From contig JBOZRQ010000033.1 in the NCBI GenBank assembly GCA_050789255.1, forward strand, positions 62,001 to 126,000: 64,000 nt of DNA, read 5' to 3'. How positions within the stretch are numbered: position 1 is the stretch's first letter; each line of letters starts with the position of its first letter. Of this stretch, positions 14,789-22,658 are shown one piece after another. The notes beneath the pieces are model-generated. The model searched no databases, had not been told where the DNA came from, and worked only from the letters and a program-made list of their open reading frames with translations. The stretch comes from JBOZRQ01 sp050789255 (GTDB taxonomy: Bacteria > Bacillota > Sulfobacillia > Symbiobacteriales > Symbiobacteriaceae). The translations under genes and the position numbers were made by a program.

Positions 14789-16816
14789 CTACCAAGACTT
14801 GCTGATCGAATAGGAGGCATCACTCCATGTGTGGACCAGCACGTAATAGGTCGCACCCGGTGTTGCTGTCCATGAGGCCGTGTCCGAACCGTAGATCTCC
14901 GACTTGGTGATCAGGCCATAGGCGGAGCTGTAAATGTAGATGTCGGGGTCACCCGATGAAGCAGTTATGGTCGCCGAAACCGTAGCGGAGCTACCTCCCG
15001 AGTAGGTAAACCTGAAATACTGGCCCTGCCCCTTAATCGAGGTGTACGACCCAGTGCTCGTGTAGGGCAGATTGAAGTCGTCACCGGTCTGCTTGGTCCA
15101 CCAGGTCTTGTGGGTGTAGCTACTCGCGTCGGTCCACCTGCGCCAGTACCTCTTTGCGCCCTCGAACACATCGCCGGAGACATTGGCCTTACTTGTCGTT
15201 GACTCAACGGTTTCGATGCCCGTTCCGTCCAGCTTTCGACGGTCGTATTCAAATACATGACCGCTGTTTACGAAGAAGTCCATGGGCTGCAATCCGCTAT
15301 ACGAGCTGAAAGAGCCGTTGTTGCCCACGGTGTTTGAAACGGTGGTGCCATCGGCAGAGAGGTGGCTGGTGCCCGGCTTGGTGCCGCTGAAGGAGTAGGT
15401 CCAGACGGCAGCACTAACAAAGCCGGAGCAGTCGACTCCGGAGGTACCGCTGTACCAAGTCGTGCCGGTGTTCCCAACCAGAGGTCCTTTGGTACTATAA
15501 TACGTAAGGGATGCGCCCCAGTCGGACCACGGTTGACCGTCGGAGTGGCTCCAAGGGGTATCCCAACCCCCCCAGGTATAGGGAATGCCTACCTGACTGG
15601 AACTGCTGGAGGCGGAGAGCTGAGTCGGCCGGTAGGCGTTGGCAGGTCGCGCGTTTCCGTTCGAGAAGTAGTCGAACTTGGTAGGGCTCCAAGTCCAACT
15701 GTAGTCGGCCATCTGGTAGGAACGGCTACGAGTGGTAGCTCGGGGGAGCGGAGAGCCAATCCAGGTGGCCATAACTTGGGCTTCAGCCTGCTCCGCGTAC
15801 AAGCTCGCCAGTCGGCTTTGCACGGCAGGCAGGTCACTCACATACTCACGGCCTAGCTCGACCCGATAGACGGTTACCTGCGTCGCAGAAGGAACCATTA
15901 CGTAAACGTCGCCATTAGGCGTCACGTCAACCGGGCGATTGGGGTAAGCGGCAAAGTCCTGCCCGGAGAGCTTGGCTACGCCGGTTTGAACGCCGTGCCT
16001 ATCGTAGCGACGAATCGTGATCTCAGTGGATACCACGGGAGCTGGATCGGCCAGTTCCTCCACGACGGCATATAGGTTAGAAGCGTTATCAAAGGCCGTA
16101 ATCATTACGGAACCGAATGCTTGCTGCGTAACGATCGGGATGTTGACAGACCCGTCGAGAGAGTAGACCTCACCGCCGTGCAGGTCAACGACCTTGCCAA
16201 CGAAGGACCGACCGTCTTTGTTCTTAACCCCGCGCCCCTCCGGCTTTTTGGCTTTTTCCGAGAGGTTGGCCGAGCGAGGCATCGAGGACAAGGGGATCTC
16301 GACGTAATTCTCCGCCCAAAGCACAATGTCTCCGTGGCTTTCAGCCAGTCTGTAGACCGACATGCTACCCATGTCCTCGGGCAGGCGGTGCGTTGTGATT
16401 AACTCGCCGTCCATGGATGTCTCGTAGACAACAGCGTTGCTGTCCAGGATGAACAACCGGTTCTTAGCTACGACAAGGTCCCGGGGATACTCGGTAAAAG
16501 GAACTGCTATGGTCTTCTCGATGGCCCCATCCTTGTCCACGACGAGCACCTGGCTCTGGGCGCTGTCCAAGAGATAGATGCGGCCGTTCGGCGCCACGGA
16601 CAAGCTCTGCGGACCATCTGGTGTTCTTCCCTCGACAGTTGTATCCACAACGATTTTGTCCGGACCTATTCCTACAGGGACTGTTGCTACCGCAGTCATT
16701 ATGGCTACGTTGGGGGTGTCTGCCGCGATCGCTGCAAGGCTGCTCATTAGCACGGTGGCCAACACCAGTATCATGCTGGTCGCTAATGCGATCACACGGT
16801 GATGCTTGCGGTTCAT
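14789..16816 (-). CDS. Secreted NlpC/P60-like cell-wall protein with propeller and PPC-like C-terminal domain
   Basis: The protein has about 675 residues (ATG at 16816; AAGGAGG eight bases upstream). In order: signal peptide (to about 33), beta-propeller-like repeats (about 50-325, with SLSVAPNGRIYLLDS and VDVTPNGDVYVM), a Ser/Tyr/Trp-rich linker, an NlpC/P60-like domain (about 405-560) and a C-terminal beta domain like bacterial pre-peptidase domains (about 590-675). In the third domain VGIPYTWGGWD precedes GVDCSGFVS, whose Cys (about residue 463) would be the nucleophile, with SGHVFEYD supplying the His. It probably cleaves or binds peptidoglycan peptides outside the cell. Its lower GC than the flanks hints at transfer. 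Confidence 0.75.
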   Translation of the reverse strand: MNRKHHRVIALATSMILVLATVLMSSLAAIAADTPNVAIMTAVATVPVGIGPDKIVVDTTVEGRTPDGPQSLSVAPNGRIYLLDSAQSQVLVVDKDGAIEKTIAVPFTEYPRDLVVAKNRLFILDSNAVVYETSMDGELITTHRLPEDMGSMSVYRLAESHGDIVLWAENYVEIPLSSMPRSANLSEKAKKPEGRGVKNKDGRSFVGKVVDLHGGEVYSLDGSVNIPIVTQQAFGSVMITAFDNASNLYAVVEELADPAPVVSTEITIRRYDRHGVQTGVAKLSGQDFAAYPNRPVDVTPNGDVYVMVPSATQVTVYRVELGREYVSDLPAVQSRLASLYAEQAEAQVMATWIGSPLPRATTRSRSYQMADYSWTWSPTKFDYFSNGNARPANAYRPTQLSASSSSSQVGIPYTWGGWDTPWSHSDGQPWSDWGASLTYYSTKGPLVGNTGTTWYSGTSGVDCSGFVSAAVWTYSFSGTKPGTSHLSADGTTVSNTVGNNGSFSSYSGLQPMDFFVNSGHVFEYDRRKLDGTGIETVESTTSKANVSGDVFEGAKRYWRRWTDASSYTHKTWWTKQTGDDFNLPYTSTGSYTSIKGQGQYFRFTYSGGSSATVSATITASSGDPDIYIYSSAYGLITKSEIYGSDTASWTATPGATYYVLVHTWSDASYSISKSW

Positions 16817-16960
16817 GGGCATTTCCTCCTTTCTGATATTGACTACCCTCTGGGTCTGACTTAGTGCGCCAAGGGTTCCACCCCCGATGCATTGAATTTC
16901 ATTCTTACGTTAGCGCCCTCAACTTTCGTAGGTATGGTGTTCAACGTTCAATTTGTTTGT

Positions 16961-17000
16961 AGTCGAATTATAAGCCAATAATAAAGTAGAATTTGTCGAA
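16961..17000 (-). promoter_or_regulatory. Putative Spo0A-controlled promoter of the NlpC/P60-like operon
   Basis: On the minus strand TTCGACA (17000-16994) is a perfect Spo0A box overlapping a TCGACA -35-like hexamer. TATAAT (16972-16967) follows after 21 bases. A second box, TTCGACT (16967-16961), is 6/7. Spo0A-activated sigma-A promoters such as spoIIG are known for over-long spacers with 0A boxes at -35, so the layout fits; binding is untested. Confidence 0.45.
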
Positions 17001-17097
17001 TTATGACTACATAAAGAAAAATAGGACTAAAGTCCCGGGTAGGTAGCAGAGTAACGATAACCCTACCGTATGACACTGATTCGGGGCATGAAAAGCT

Positions 17098-17147
17098 AAG
17101 CTGCGCCTTCCGATCCTCCCTGTGGGAGAAGTCGGAAGGCGCAGCTT
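17098..17147 (-). terminator. Long hairpin terminator after the peptidase E gene
   Basis: A perfect 16-bp stem (17098-17113 with 17132-17147) carries an inner CTCCC/GGGAG hairpin. On the minus strand it is followed by AGCTTTTC, a short T run. It lies about 215 bases beyond the peptidase E stop, after the gene relic. Confidence 0.65.
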
Positions 17148-17211
17148 GTTGATAACCTTGTAGGCCTCCATGTGGGCATCCCGGCACACACGGTACATGG
17201 AGGACTTTCCT

Positions 17212-17340
17212 GGCGGCGGTGGTCTGGGGCTGGGCGCCCTCCCACACGCAGGTCACGCCCCGCTTCTCCAGGGTGGAGGCCCAGGAGCCGCCGATCGGCC
17301 GCCATGCAGCTCCACCCGCTCGGTGGCGGCGCCGGCCCTC
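17212..17340 (-). pseudogene. Decayed fragment of the Gfo/Idh oxidoreductase gene
   Basis: Three blocks match the intact gene at 18077-19030 in order and orientation: 17212-17255 matches about 18134-18177, about 17258-17297 matches about 18204-18242, and about 17299-17338 matches about 18315-18355. By eye each block differs at roughly a tenth of positions. Between blocks about 25 and 75 bases are missing. It corresponds to the C-terminal third of the protein and has no start codon or usable frame. It lies just downstream of the peptidase E gene, while the intact copy lies just upstream, so a duplication around that gene later decayed. Confidence 0.85.
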
Positions 17341-17363
17341 TTTACTTAGCTGGTGTTAACCCA

Positions 17364-18032
17364 TTAGGGCGTAAACCGTTTCCAGTGCCCCTCGGAGATG
17401 ACTTTGACGGTGCCGTCGACCACTTGTATGGCGGTCTCATCGTCGATCGCGTACGCCGGACCCGGGATGCCGGCCGCCCATCGTTCTGCGTGGGCCATGG
17501 TGTTGTACGGCAGCATCTCGTGATCCACATGCGGAAAGATCGCAAAATCAACCATGCCCAGCGTTTCGTCGCCACCGGTGGGCGGCTTCCAGCCGACGAA
17601 CCACTCCCCGATGTTGGGGGTCATCACCATGCTCCCGGCGCTCAGTCCCACGTAGACCATCTTGCTCAGCGACGGCAAGAGGTCTGCGAGTCCGGACTGC
17701 CGCATCCAGTAGCACAGATACAAGGGGTCGCCGCCATTCACCAGCAGAACGTCAGTCTCCCGGACCATGGGGATCCAAAGCTCTGCATCGATGGTAGGCA
17801 GCGCGGTGAGCTCCAGCACGCCCATGGACTTCCAACCCAGCTCGACCATCGGTGTCCTTGGCTCCTGTCCGCTGATGAACTTCCATGCCATGCCAGCACC
17901 GCCGGGCAGGGCGTATGACCCGGTGGTGATGCAGAGGGCGCTGCACTCGGCAATCGGTTTCCCCAGGAGCTCAATGAGCGCGTTGTGGATACTGGGGTTC
18001 TTGATGCCAGCCGAGGTGAGAAGATACTTCAT
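17364..18032 (-). CDS. Peptidase E-like serine peptidase (family S51)
   Basis: With the ATG at 18032 (AAGGAG seven bases upstream) the protein has 222 residues, the size of dipeptidase E (about 230). The nucleophile elbow GLSAGS places the catalytic serine at S131. LLVNGGDPLYL (96-106) matches the family GGN(D) motif, and FPHVDHE (166-172) supplies the His region. The family cleaves Asp-X dipeptides or, in cyanophycinase relatives, beta-aspartyl bonds; it is cytoplasmic. The gene is 44 bases downstream of the oxidoreductase stop and probably shares its transcript. Confidence 0.8.
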   Translation of the reverse strand: MKYLLTSAGIKNPSIHNALIELLGKPIAECSALCITTGSYALPGGAGMAWKFISGQEPRTPMVELGWKSMGVLELTALPTIDAELWIPMVRETDVLLVNGGDPLYLCYWMRQSGLADLLPSLSKMVYVGLSAGSMVMTPNIGEWFVGWKPPTGGDETLGMVDFAIFPHVDHEMLPYNTMAHAERWAAGIPGPAYAIDDETAIQVVDGTVKVISEGHWKRFTP

Positions 18033-18076
18033 GCTGTCACTCCTTTTAGATTGCACTTAACACTATTGCAGGCCGC

Positions 18077-19030
18077 CTACCCCTCACCCCTGAGCAGGAT
18101 GGCCTCAGCGAGCTCCTGGGTTCGCAGGGCCTCGGCGGCGCTGGTCTGGGGATGGGCGCCCTCCCGCAGGCAGGTCAGGAAGTGCTCCAGCTCGGGCAGG
18201 ATCCCCCGCTTCTCCAGGGTGGAGGTCCAGGAGCCACCGATCACCTCGGTCCGCTCCTTCCCGCCCTCCCGGATGTAGAGCGTCTCCATGGACTCCACGA
18301 CCACGGTGAGCCCGCCCCCGTGCAGCTCCAACCGCTCGGTGGCGGCGCCGGCCCCGTAGGTCTGCGATAGCTGTACGACAGCGCCGTTTGGCGACGTCAT
18401 CTGAGCGGCCGTGAGACCGACCCGGGCGTGGGAGGTCTTCAGCGAAAGGTCCGGCCCGGCCACGAAGCGTGCCAGGTCGATGATGTGGATCGCATCGTCC
18501 ATGACGATCTGGCGGAGGCCCCAGCCCGAGTGGTCGCCGTTCCGATGCTTCTGTATGTAGGCGTACTCGACCGGGCGGTCCTGGAACAGCGCCAGAGCCC
18601 GCCGGTAGGCAGGAGCGTAGCGGCGGTTGAAACCGACCATGAGCAGGCGGCCCGGTGCCGCAGCGGCGGCCGCAATTTGGCGGGCGCCCTCCAGGCTGTT
18701 GGCCAGCGGCTTCTCCATGAAGACCGGGATGCCGGCCTCCAGCAGGGCCACGGCTTGCTCCGGGTGCGCCTCGGTCGCACTCAACAGGTAGGCGGCCTGG
18801 GGCTTCAGAGCGACCGTTTCTTCAAAGGTGCGGGCCTGCAGGGAGAGGCGGTACTGGGAGGCCAGCTCATCGACCCGGGCGCCGCTGCGGCTGGCCAGAG
18901 CCACAATCTCGACGCCGGGGTGGGCTGCGAGCACCGGCAGATGGGCCTTGCGAGCGATGGAGCCGAGCCCCACCACGCCCATTGTGGTCTTAGTCGCTTT
19001 CGAAGGGTCTTGGGCTTCGATCAGTGTCAT
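18077..19030 (-). CDS. Gfo/Idh/MocA family NAD(P)-dependent oxidoreductase
   Basis: The 317-residue protein has an N-terminal Rossmann domain (GVVGLGSIARKAHLP, 18-32), the family EKP motif (E106-P108) and the C-terminal alpha/beta domain with MDDAIHIIDLARF, whose Asp/His region forms the active site. Members oxidise or reduce sugars, inositols or their derivatives; the substrate is not evident. GAGGTG precedes the ATG by about ten bases. Peptidase E follows on the same strand, and a decayed partial copy of this gene lies beyond it. Confidence 0.87.
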   Translation of the reverse strand: MTLIEAQDPSKATKTTMGVVGLGSIARKAHLPVLAAHPGVEIVALASRSGARVDELASQYRLSLQARTFEETVALKPQAAYLLSATEAHPEQAVALLEAGIPVFMEKPLANSLEGARQIAAAAAAPGRLLMVGFNRRYAPAYRRALALFQDRPVEYAYIQKHRNGDHSGWGLRQIVMDDAIHIIDLARFVAGPDLSLKTSHARVGLTAAQMTSPNGAVVQLSQTYGAGAATERLELHGGGLTVVVESMETLYIREGGKERTEVIGGSWTSTLEKRGILPELEHFLTCLREGAHPQTSAAEALRTQELAEAILLRGEG

Positions 19031-19138
19031 TCGTGTTGGTCACCTCGTCAAAGCCTATTTAAGCACCGCAAGGAGGGTACCCACAAGTGGCGCCCTCCTC
19101 AACGTGGTGACTGCCCGCCGGACCGGGCACCTTCCATT

Positions 19139-19152
19139 CGAACGAATGTTCT
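19139..19152. promoter_or_regulatory. LexA (DinR)-box-like palindrome
   Basis: The 14-mer CGAACGAATGTTCT matches the Bacillus LexA consensus CGAACRNRYGTTYG at all but the last position. It also overlaps the hyphenated palindrome CATTCG-AA-CGAATG. It lies 109 bases upstream of the oxidoreductase start. No SOS gene is nearby, so it may be another regulator's operator or chance. Confidence 0.35.
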
Positions 19153-19189
19153 TATGGATAGTGTACTTGGTAATCACATAAATGAAAAG

Positions 19190-19219
19190 GGGGCTGCTGG
19201 CAGACTGCCGGGCAGCCCC
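19190..19219 (-). terminator. Terminator after the spore-coat genes
   Basis: An 8-bp stem (19190-19197 with 19212-19219) is followed on the minus strand by CTTTTCATTT, nine bases past the coat-protein stop. Confidence 0.85.
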
Positions 19220-19227
19220 GCTTTCTG

Positions 19228-19785
19228 TTAGTGGGAGACCCGCCCGCCTACAGGAGCGCCAACCTTGTTCGTGACGCCCGAGGGGACCTGACCCATCTGC
19301 GCCTGACGGATCGCTTGGTCGACCGCCTGGTTCAACTGTTGGGTGGTGCTGGTCGACCCACCCATGGCCATGGAGCTCTGCTGGGTCTGGGCCTGCTGGC
19401 CCTGGCCGGGCGGAAACTCGCCCTGGCGCTTCTGGAACTGGGTGAGCGCCGTGGCAATCGACTGGGCATCGGCCACGGGCAGCCGGTACCAGCCCTTCTT
19501 GAAGGCGGTGTTGAAGAGCTGCCGCTGGACCTGAATGCAGGCGTCGTGGTTCTTCTTGAGCACCTGGAAGAACTGATCGTGGCTGGCCTCCTGCATCGAC
19601 ACGTTGTACCCATGGGTCATGTACTTCTCGGTGGCGAGCAGGTCGATCAGCCGGTCACGGTCGTTGACGTTGGAGTCTACCGTGGAGGGAAGTCCCGTCG
19701 CCTCCTGGTGGAACATGACCAGGTGTCCGCCCTCGAAGGTAAACTGCGGCTGGACCTGCTGGCTGCCGGTGTTTTGCTGCTGCAT
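19228..19785 (-). CDS. CotF-type spore coat protein
   Basis: The 185-residue protein (ATG at 19785; GGGAGGG nine bases upstream) has the coat F helical domain at about 45-125, with TEKYMTHGYNVSMQEASHDQFFQVLKKNHD-type helices, flanked by Gln/Gly/Thr-rich tails. The family coats spores; it is related to ferritin-like four-helix bundles and has no known catalysis. It is 16 bases downstream of a second, smaller coat-F-like gene, so the two are made together, presumably late in sporulation. The reading frame extends upstream to 19911 only inside the other gene. Confidence 0.8.
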   Translation of the reverse strand: MQQQNTGSQQVQPQFTFEGGHLVMFHQEATGLPSTVDSNVNDRDRLIDLLATEKYMTHGYNVSMQEASHDQFFQVLKKNHDACIQVQRQLFNTAFKKGWYRLPVADAQSIATALTQFQKRQGEFPPGQGQQAQTQQSSMAMGGSTSTTQQLNQAVDQAIRQAQMGQVPSGVTNKVGAPVGGRVSH

Positions 19786-19801
19786 CGCCGACTTCCCTCC
19801 C

Positions 19802-20119
19802 TTACATCTGGATGGTCGCCGTAACCGGCTGACCACCGCTGACAGTGCTTTGGACGGTCTGCTGTACGTGCTGCTGCAGGTGCTGCATGATCTGCTGGCA
19901 GTTCTGCTCATGGGTCTGAGCGACCTGGAACATCAGTTGGCGGCACTCGGGCTCCAGGGTTTGATGAGCATACTGGTACGCCTTTTTGGCCGCCATCAGC
20001 TCCCACGAGAAGTGATCCTTTGCGAACGCAAGGTCCTTCTCAGTCAGGGGCGGCATCTGGCTAGTGCCGCCTTGCGCGGACTGCTGGACGGGAACCTGGG
20101 TGTTCGCTTGAGTTGCCAA
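19802..20119 (-). CDS. Small CotF-like spore coat protein
   Basis: The 105-residue protein starts with TTG at 20119, nine bases after AAGGAGG; an ATG at 20161 lies upstream of that site. Residues 35-90 (LTEKDLAFAKDHFSWELMAAKKAYQYAHQTL and on) form the helical coat-F-like core, and the tail is Gln/Val/Thr-rich. It is the first of two coat genes. No convincing sporulation-sigma promoter was recognised in the 90 bases before it. Confidence 0.72.
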   Translation of the reverse strand: MATQANTQVPVQQSAQGGTSQMPPLTEKDLAFAKDHFSWELMAAKKAYQYAHQTLEPECRQLMFQVAQTHEQNCQQIMQHLQQHVQQTVQSTVSGGQPVTATIQM

Positions 20120-20212
20120 GGTTAATCCCCTCCTTAGATCGCGGTCCGCTGTTATGTTCACCGATTTCTCAGCACGACATGCGCCTTCAATGAAACCAAG
20201 CGAACAGAAAAA

Positions 20213-20230
20213 ACCCCGCCGAAGCGGGGT
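20213..20230 (-). terminator. Terminator after the RRM gene
   Basis: ACCCCGC (20213-20219) pairs with GCGGGGT (20224-20230) around a tetraloop (TTCG on the minus strand), followed there by TTTTTT: a textbook rho-independent terminator 14 bases past the stop codon. Confidence 0.95.
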
Positions 20231-20243
20231 AAATGCGCCTTGA

Positions 20244-20510
20244 TTAAAACCGGCCAGATCCGCCTTGACGGGGCTGTGCTTCGTTGACGACCAGCGGGCG
20301 ACCGCCGACGACGGCGCCGTTCATGGCTGTTATGGCCTTCTCGGCATCGGTTTCAGCGACTTCAACAAAGCCGAAGCCGCGGGAGCGTCCCGTTTCGCGA
20401 TCGACGATAATTCGGGCAGAAAGAACCTCGGCGTGGGCGGCAAAGGCCTGGAGCAGGTCGTCGTCCGTGAGCGCCCAGGGCAGGTTGCCAACGTACAGGG
20501 TCTTTCCCAA
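20244..20510 (-). CDS. Single-RRM RNA-binding protein
   Basis: The 88-residue protein is one RNA recognition motif. RNP2 is LYVGNL (5-10) and RNP1 is RGFGFVEV (44-51), with aromatic residues for base stacking, and a short Gly/Arg/Gln tail. Such small bacterial RRM proteins are best known from cyanobacteria, where some are cold-induced; its role here is unknown. The TTG start follows GAGGTG by seven bases. It lies between argS and the coat genes and has its own terminator. Confidence 0.9.
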   Translation of the reverse strand: MGKTLYVGNLPWALTDDDLLQAFAAHAEVLSARIIVDRETGRSRGFGFVEVAETDAEKAITAMNGAVVGGRPLVVNEAQPRQGGSGRF

Positions 20511-20602
20511 ATCGATTCACCTCGCACTTACTCAAAGCGGCCATCCAACCGGGTCTGTACAAAATCATACTACGCAAGATCACGCTCAACAAGACGAATA
20601 AT

Positions 20603-22297
20603 TCAATCTCCACGCATCGGCGGGGCCTCAAGACCCAGCACCCAGAGCCCCCGCCGCAGGGCGACTGCAGCGGCTTGAACCAGGCTGAGACGGGCTTCCC
20701 GAACCCCGGCCTCGGCCCGGAGCACCGGGCATTCGTGGTAGAACTTGTTGAGGGCCTGAGCAATTTCCAGGACTGCCCTGGCTGCAATGTGCGGCTCGCA
20801 GCGTTCGGCTGCGCTGCGGACGGCGCCCGGAAGCCGGCCGATCGCCCCCGCCAGCGCCCACTCCAGCTCGCCGCCCAGGCACGCATGTGGCGCCGCCGCC
20901 GGCTGGGCGCCCGCCTTCTTCAGCACGCTCTGGCAGCGGGCGTGGGCGTACTGGACGTAGGGTCCCGTCTCCCCGTCGAAGCTGATGGCGGTCTTGGGAT
21001 CGTAGTCGATGTCGTTGTTCCGGTGCTGCTTGAGGTCGTTGAAGATGACGGCGCCGACGCCGATCGCCCGGGCGACCTCCTCGGCCCCCTCCATGCCCGG
21101 GCTGCGGGCCTCCAGCTCCTCCCGGGCCATCTGGATGGTCTGGCTGAGGACGTCGTCGAGGTAGACCACGTCGCCTTGCCGGGTCCGCAGCCGCTTGCCC
21201 CCGACCAGCATGACCCCGAAGCCCACATGCTTGAGGCTGTCGGCCCAGGGTTCGCCCATTTTCTCGAGCACGCCGAAGACCTGCCGGAAATGGACGGCCT
21301 GGCCGTTGTCGACCACGTAGAGGCTCCGGGCCGGCTGGTAAACCTCCTGCCGGTGCAGGGCGGCGGCGACGTCCCGGGTGGCGTAAAGGGTGGCGCCGTC
21401 AGCCTTCAGCATCAGGCAGGGGGGCATACCCTCCAGCGGCACCACGAGGGCGCCCTCGCTCTCCACCAGCAGCCCCTGGGCCTTCAGGCGGTCCAGGACG
21501 CTCTGGTTGTGGCTCTCGTAGAACGCCTCGCCGTTGTAATCATCAAAGGAGACATCGAGAAGCGAGAGGGTCTTGGCCATGGACTCCAGGCTCTTCTGCC
21601 GGATGAACGCCCACAGTTCCCGGGCCTCGGGGTCGCCATCTTCGAGCGCCTTGAAGGCCGCCCGGCCCTCGTCGTCCAGGGACGGGTTCTCCTCGGCGGC
21701 ATGGTGGAACTGCACGTACAGCCGCTGGAGTTCGGCGATGGGGTCGGCGCTCAGGGCGTCCCGGTCGCCCCAGCGCCGCCAGGCCAGGATCAGCTTGCCG
21801 AACTGGGTGCCCCAGTCGCCCAGGAAGTTGATCCGCACCACCTGGTAGCCCAGCGCCTGGTGGAGCCGGACCAACGCTTTGCCGATTACGGTCGAGCGCA
21901 AGTGGCCCAGGTGCATCCGGCGGGCCACGTTGGGGGAGCAGAAGTCGATGCATACCCGCTGGCCGGCGCCCAGGTCGGAGCCGCCCCAGTCGTCGGGCCG
22001 GGCGATCACCTGGCTCAGGAGTTGAGCGGCAGCGGCGGGCCGGTCCAGGTGGAAGTTGAGGTACGGCCCGGCCGCTGTAACCCGGGCGATCGGGGCTTCT
22101 GCCTTGATCTGAGCGGCCAGTTCAGCCGCGATGGCCAGAGGCGCCTTGCGCAGCGCTTTGGCCAGGCTGAAGCACGGAAAGGCCACGTCGCCCAGGTCGG
22201 GGCTTGGCGGGTCGCTGAGAAGCTCGGCGATGGCGTCGGCGCTGAGGGGAACGTGGGGCGCCAACGCTGTTACGATCAACGGGTAAAAGTAGGCCAC
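20603..22297 (-). CDS. argS: Arginyl-tRNA synthetase
   Basis: The 564-residue class I synthetase attaches arginine to tRNA-Arg. The HIGH-type motif is HLGH (129-132) after SPNVARRM; LGDWGTQFG, the DGATLYATRD block and the C-terminal helical anticodon-binding domain (DALR, from about 445, with YVQYAHAR) all fit ArgS. The KMSKS-equivalent loop is degenerate (GKRLRTRQGD), as is normal for many ArgS. The GTG start follows GGGAGTG by eight bases. A full T-box leader with its own promoter lies upstream, so expression should rise when uncharged tRNA-Arg accumulates. Confidence 0.96.
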   Translation of the reverse strand: MAYFYPLIVTALAPHVPLSADAIAELLSDPPSPDLGDVAFPCFSLAKALRKAPLAIAAELAAQIKAEAPIARVTAAGPYLNFHLDRPAAAAQLLSQVIARPDDWGGSDLGAGQRVCIDFCSPNVARRMHLGHLRSTVIGKALVRLHQALGYQVVRINFLGDWGTQFGKLILAWRRWGDRDALSADPIAELQRLYVQFHHAAEENPSLDDEGRAAFKALEDGDPEARELWAFIRQKSLESMAKTLSLLDVSFDDYNGEAFYESHNQSVLDRLKAQGLLVESEGALVVPLEGMPPCLMLKADGATLYATRDVAAALHRQEVYQPARSLYVVDNGQAVHFRQVFGVLEKMGEPWADSLKHVGFGVMLVGGKRLRTRQGDVVYLDDVLSQTIQMAREELEARSPGMEGAEEVARAIGVGAVIFNDLKQHRNNDIDYDPKTAISFDGETGPYVQYAHARCQSVLKKAGAQPAAAPHACLGGELEWALAGAIGRLPGAVRSAAERCEPHIAARAVLEIAQALNKFYHECPVLRAEAGVREARLSLVQAAAVALRRGLWVLGLEAPPMRGD

Positions 22298-22325
22298 TGA
22301 TCAATCACTCCCTTGTGCTAATGAC

Positions 22326-22583
22326 AAAAGCCCGCCTCTCCATGTTCGGAGAGACGGGCTAACCCCGCGGTACCACTCTGCTTGCCCTGTTTGGGCCACC
22401 TTTGTATGCGCTGTAACGGGCGCAGGCCGACCCACTCTACGCAGGCTGCGGGCGCAGCCGTTCGAGCGGCCCCTCCGGGGTGCGCTTCAGCAGGGCGGAT
22501 CGTTCCGGCTTGCACGCTGTCCGGAATCGCTGGGCCACCGGGGCCTGCTTACTCTCCCCATCAACGGGTTGTGTTTACGATTT
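22326..22583 (-). ncRNA. T-box riboswitch leader of argS
   Basis: The minus-strand transcript carries the conserved T-box AGAGTGGTACCGCGG (22379-22365) directly before an intrinsic terminator. Upstream, about 200 bases fold into a long GC-rich stem I region that includes AGTAAGCAGG. This is the standard layout in which uncharged tRNA, read by a specifier codon in stem I and by the TGGT bulge, favours the antiterminator. The cognate should be tRNA-Arg from the downstream gene; the specifier codon could not be fixed by eye. Confidence 0.93.
22329..22360 (-). terminator. T-box terminator hairpin
   Basis: AGCCCGTCTCTCC pairs with GGAGAGGCGGGCT with one mismatch (22360-22348 with 22341-22329) and is followed by TTTT on the minus strand. 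Its left arm adjoins the T-box antiterminator, as attenuation requires. Confidence 0.92.
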
Positions 22584-22589
22584 CCCGAT

Positions 22590-22618
22590 ATTATGGCACG
22601 GTTCCGAATCCTGGTCAA
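22590..22618 (-). promoter_or_regulatory. Sigma-A promoter of the argS T-box transcript
   Basis: TTGACC (22618-22613) and CATAAT (22595-22590) on the minus strand are each 5/6 to consensus and separated by 17 bases. Transcription would start near 22583, giving a leader of about 285 bases. Confidence 0.75.
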
Positions 22619-22658
22619 GTAAAAGGGATCAACGAGTGCTCGGCGAATTTCAGCGGAT

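Larger units (their letters stand above)
16817..17363. other. Intergenic region of 547 bases: promoter, hairpins and gene relic
   Basis: No intact gene was found here. From right to left it holds a decayed oxidoreductase fragment (17212-17340), an inverted repeat CCTCCATGT/ACATGGAGG (about 17164-17202), a long terminator-like hairpin (17098-17147), and an AT-rich stretch (about 16950-17030) with Spo0A-box sequences and a TATAAT. The roughly 150-base leader before the NlpC/P60-like gene shows no recognised riboswitch. Confidence 0.6.

Noticed and set aside
16948..17256. Minus-strand 102-residue ORF between the NlpC/P60-like and peptidase E genes
   Set aside because: It runs through the long hairpin and the oxidoreductase relic and has no ribosome-binding site or family likeness.
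20120..20212. Sigma-E or sigma-K promoter for the coat genes
   Set aside because: CATAAC-like -10 elements exist but no matching -35 at correct spacing was found.
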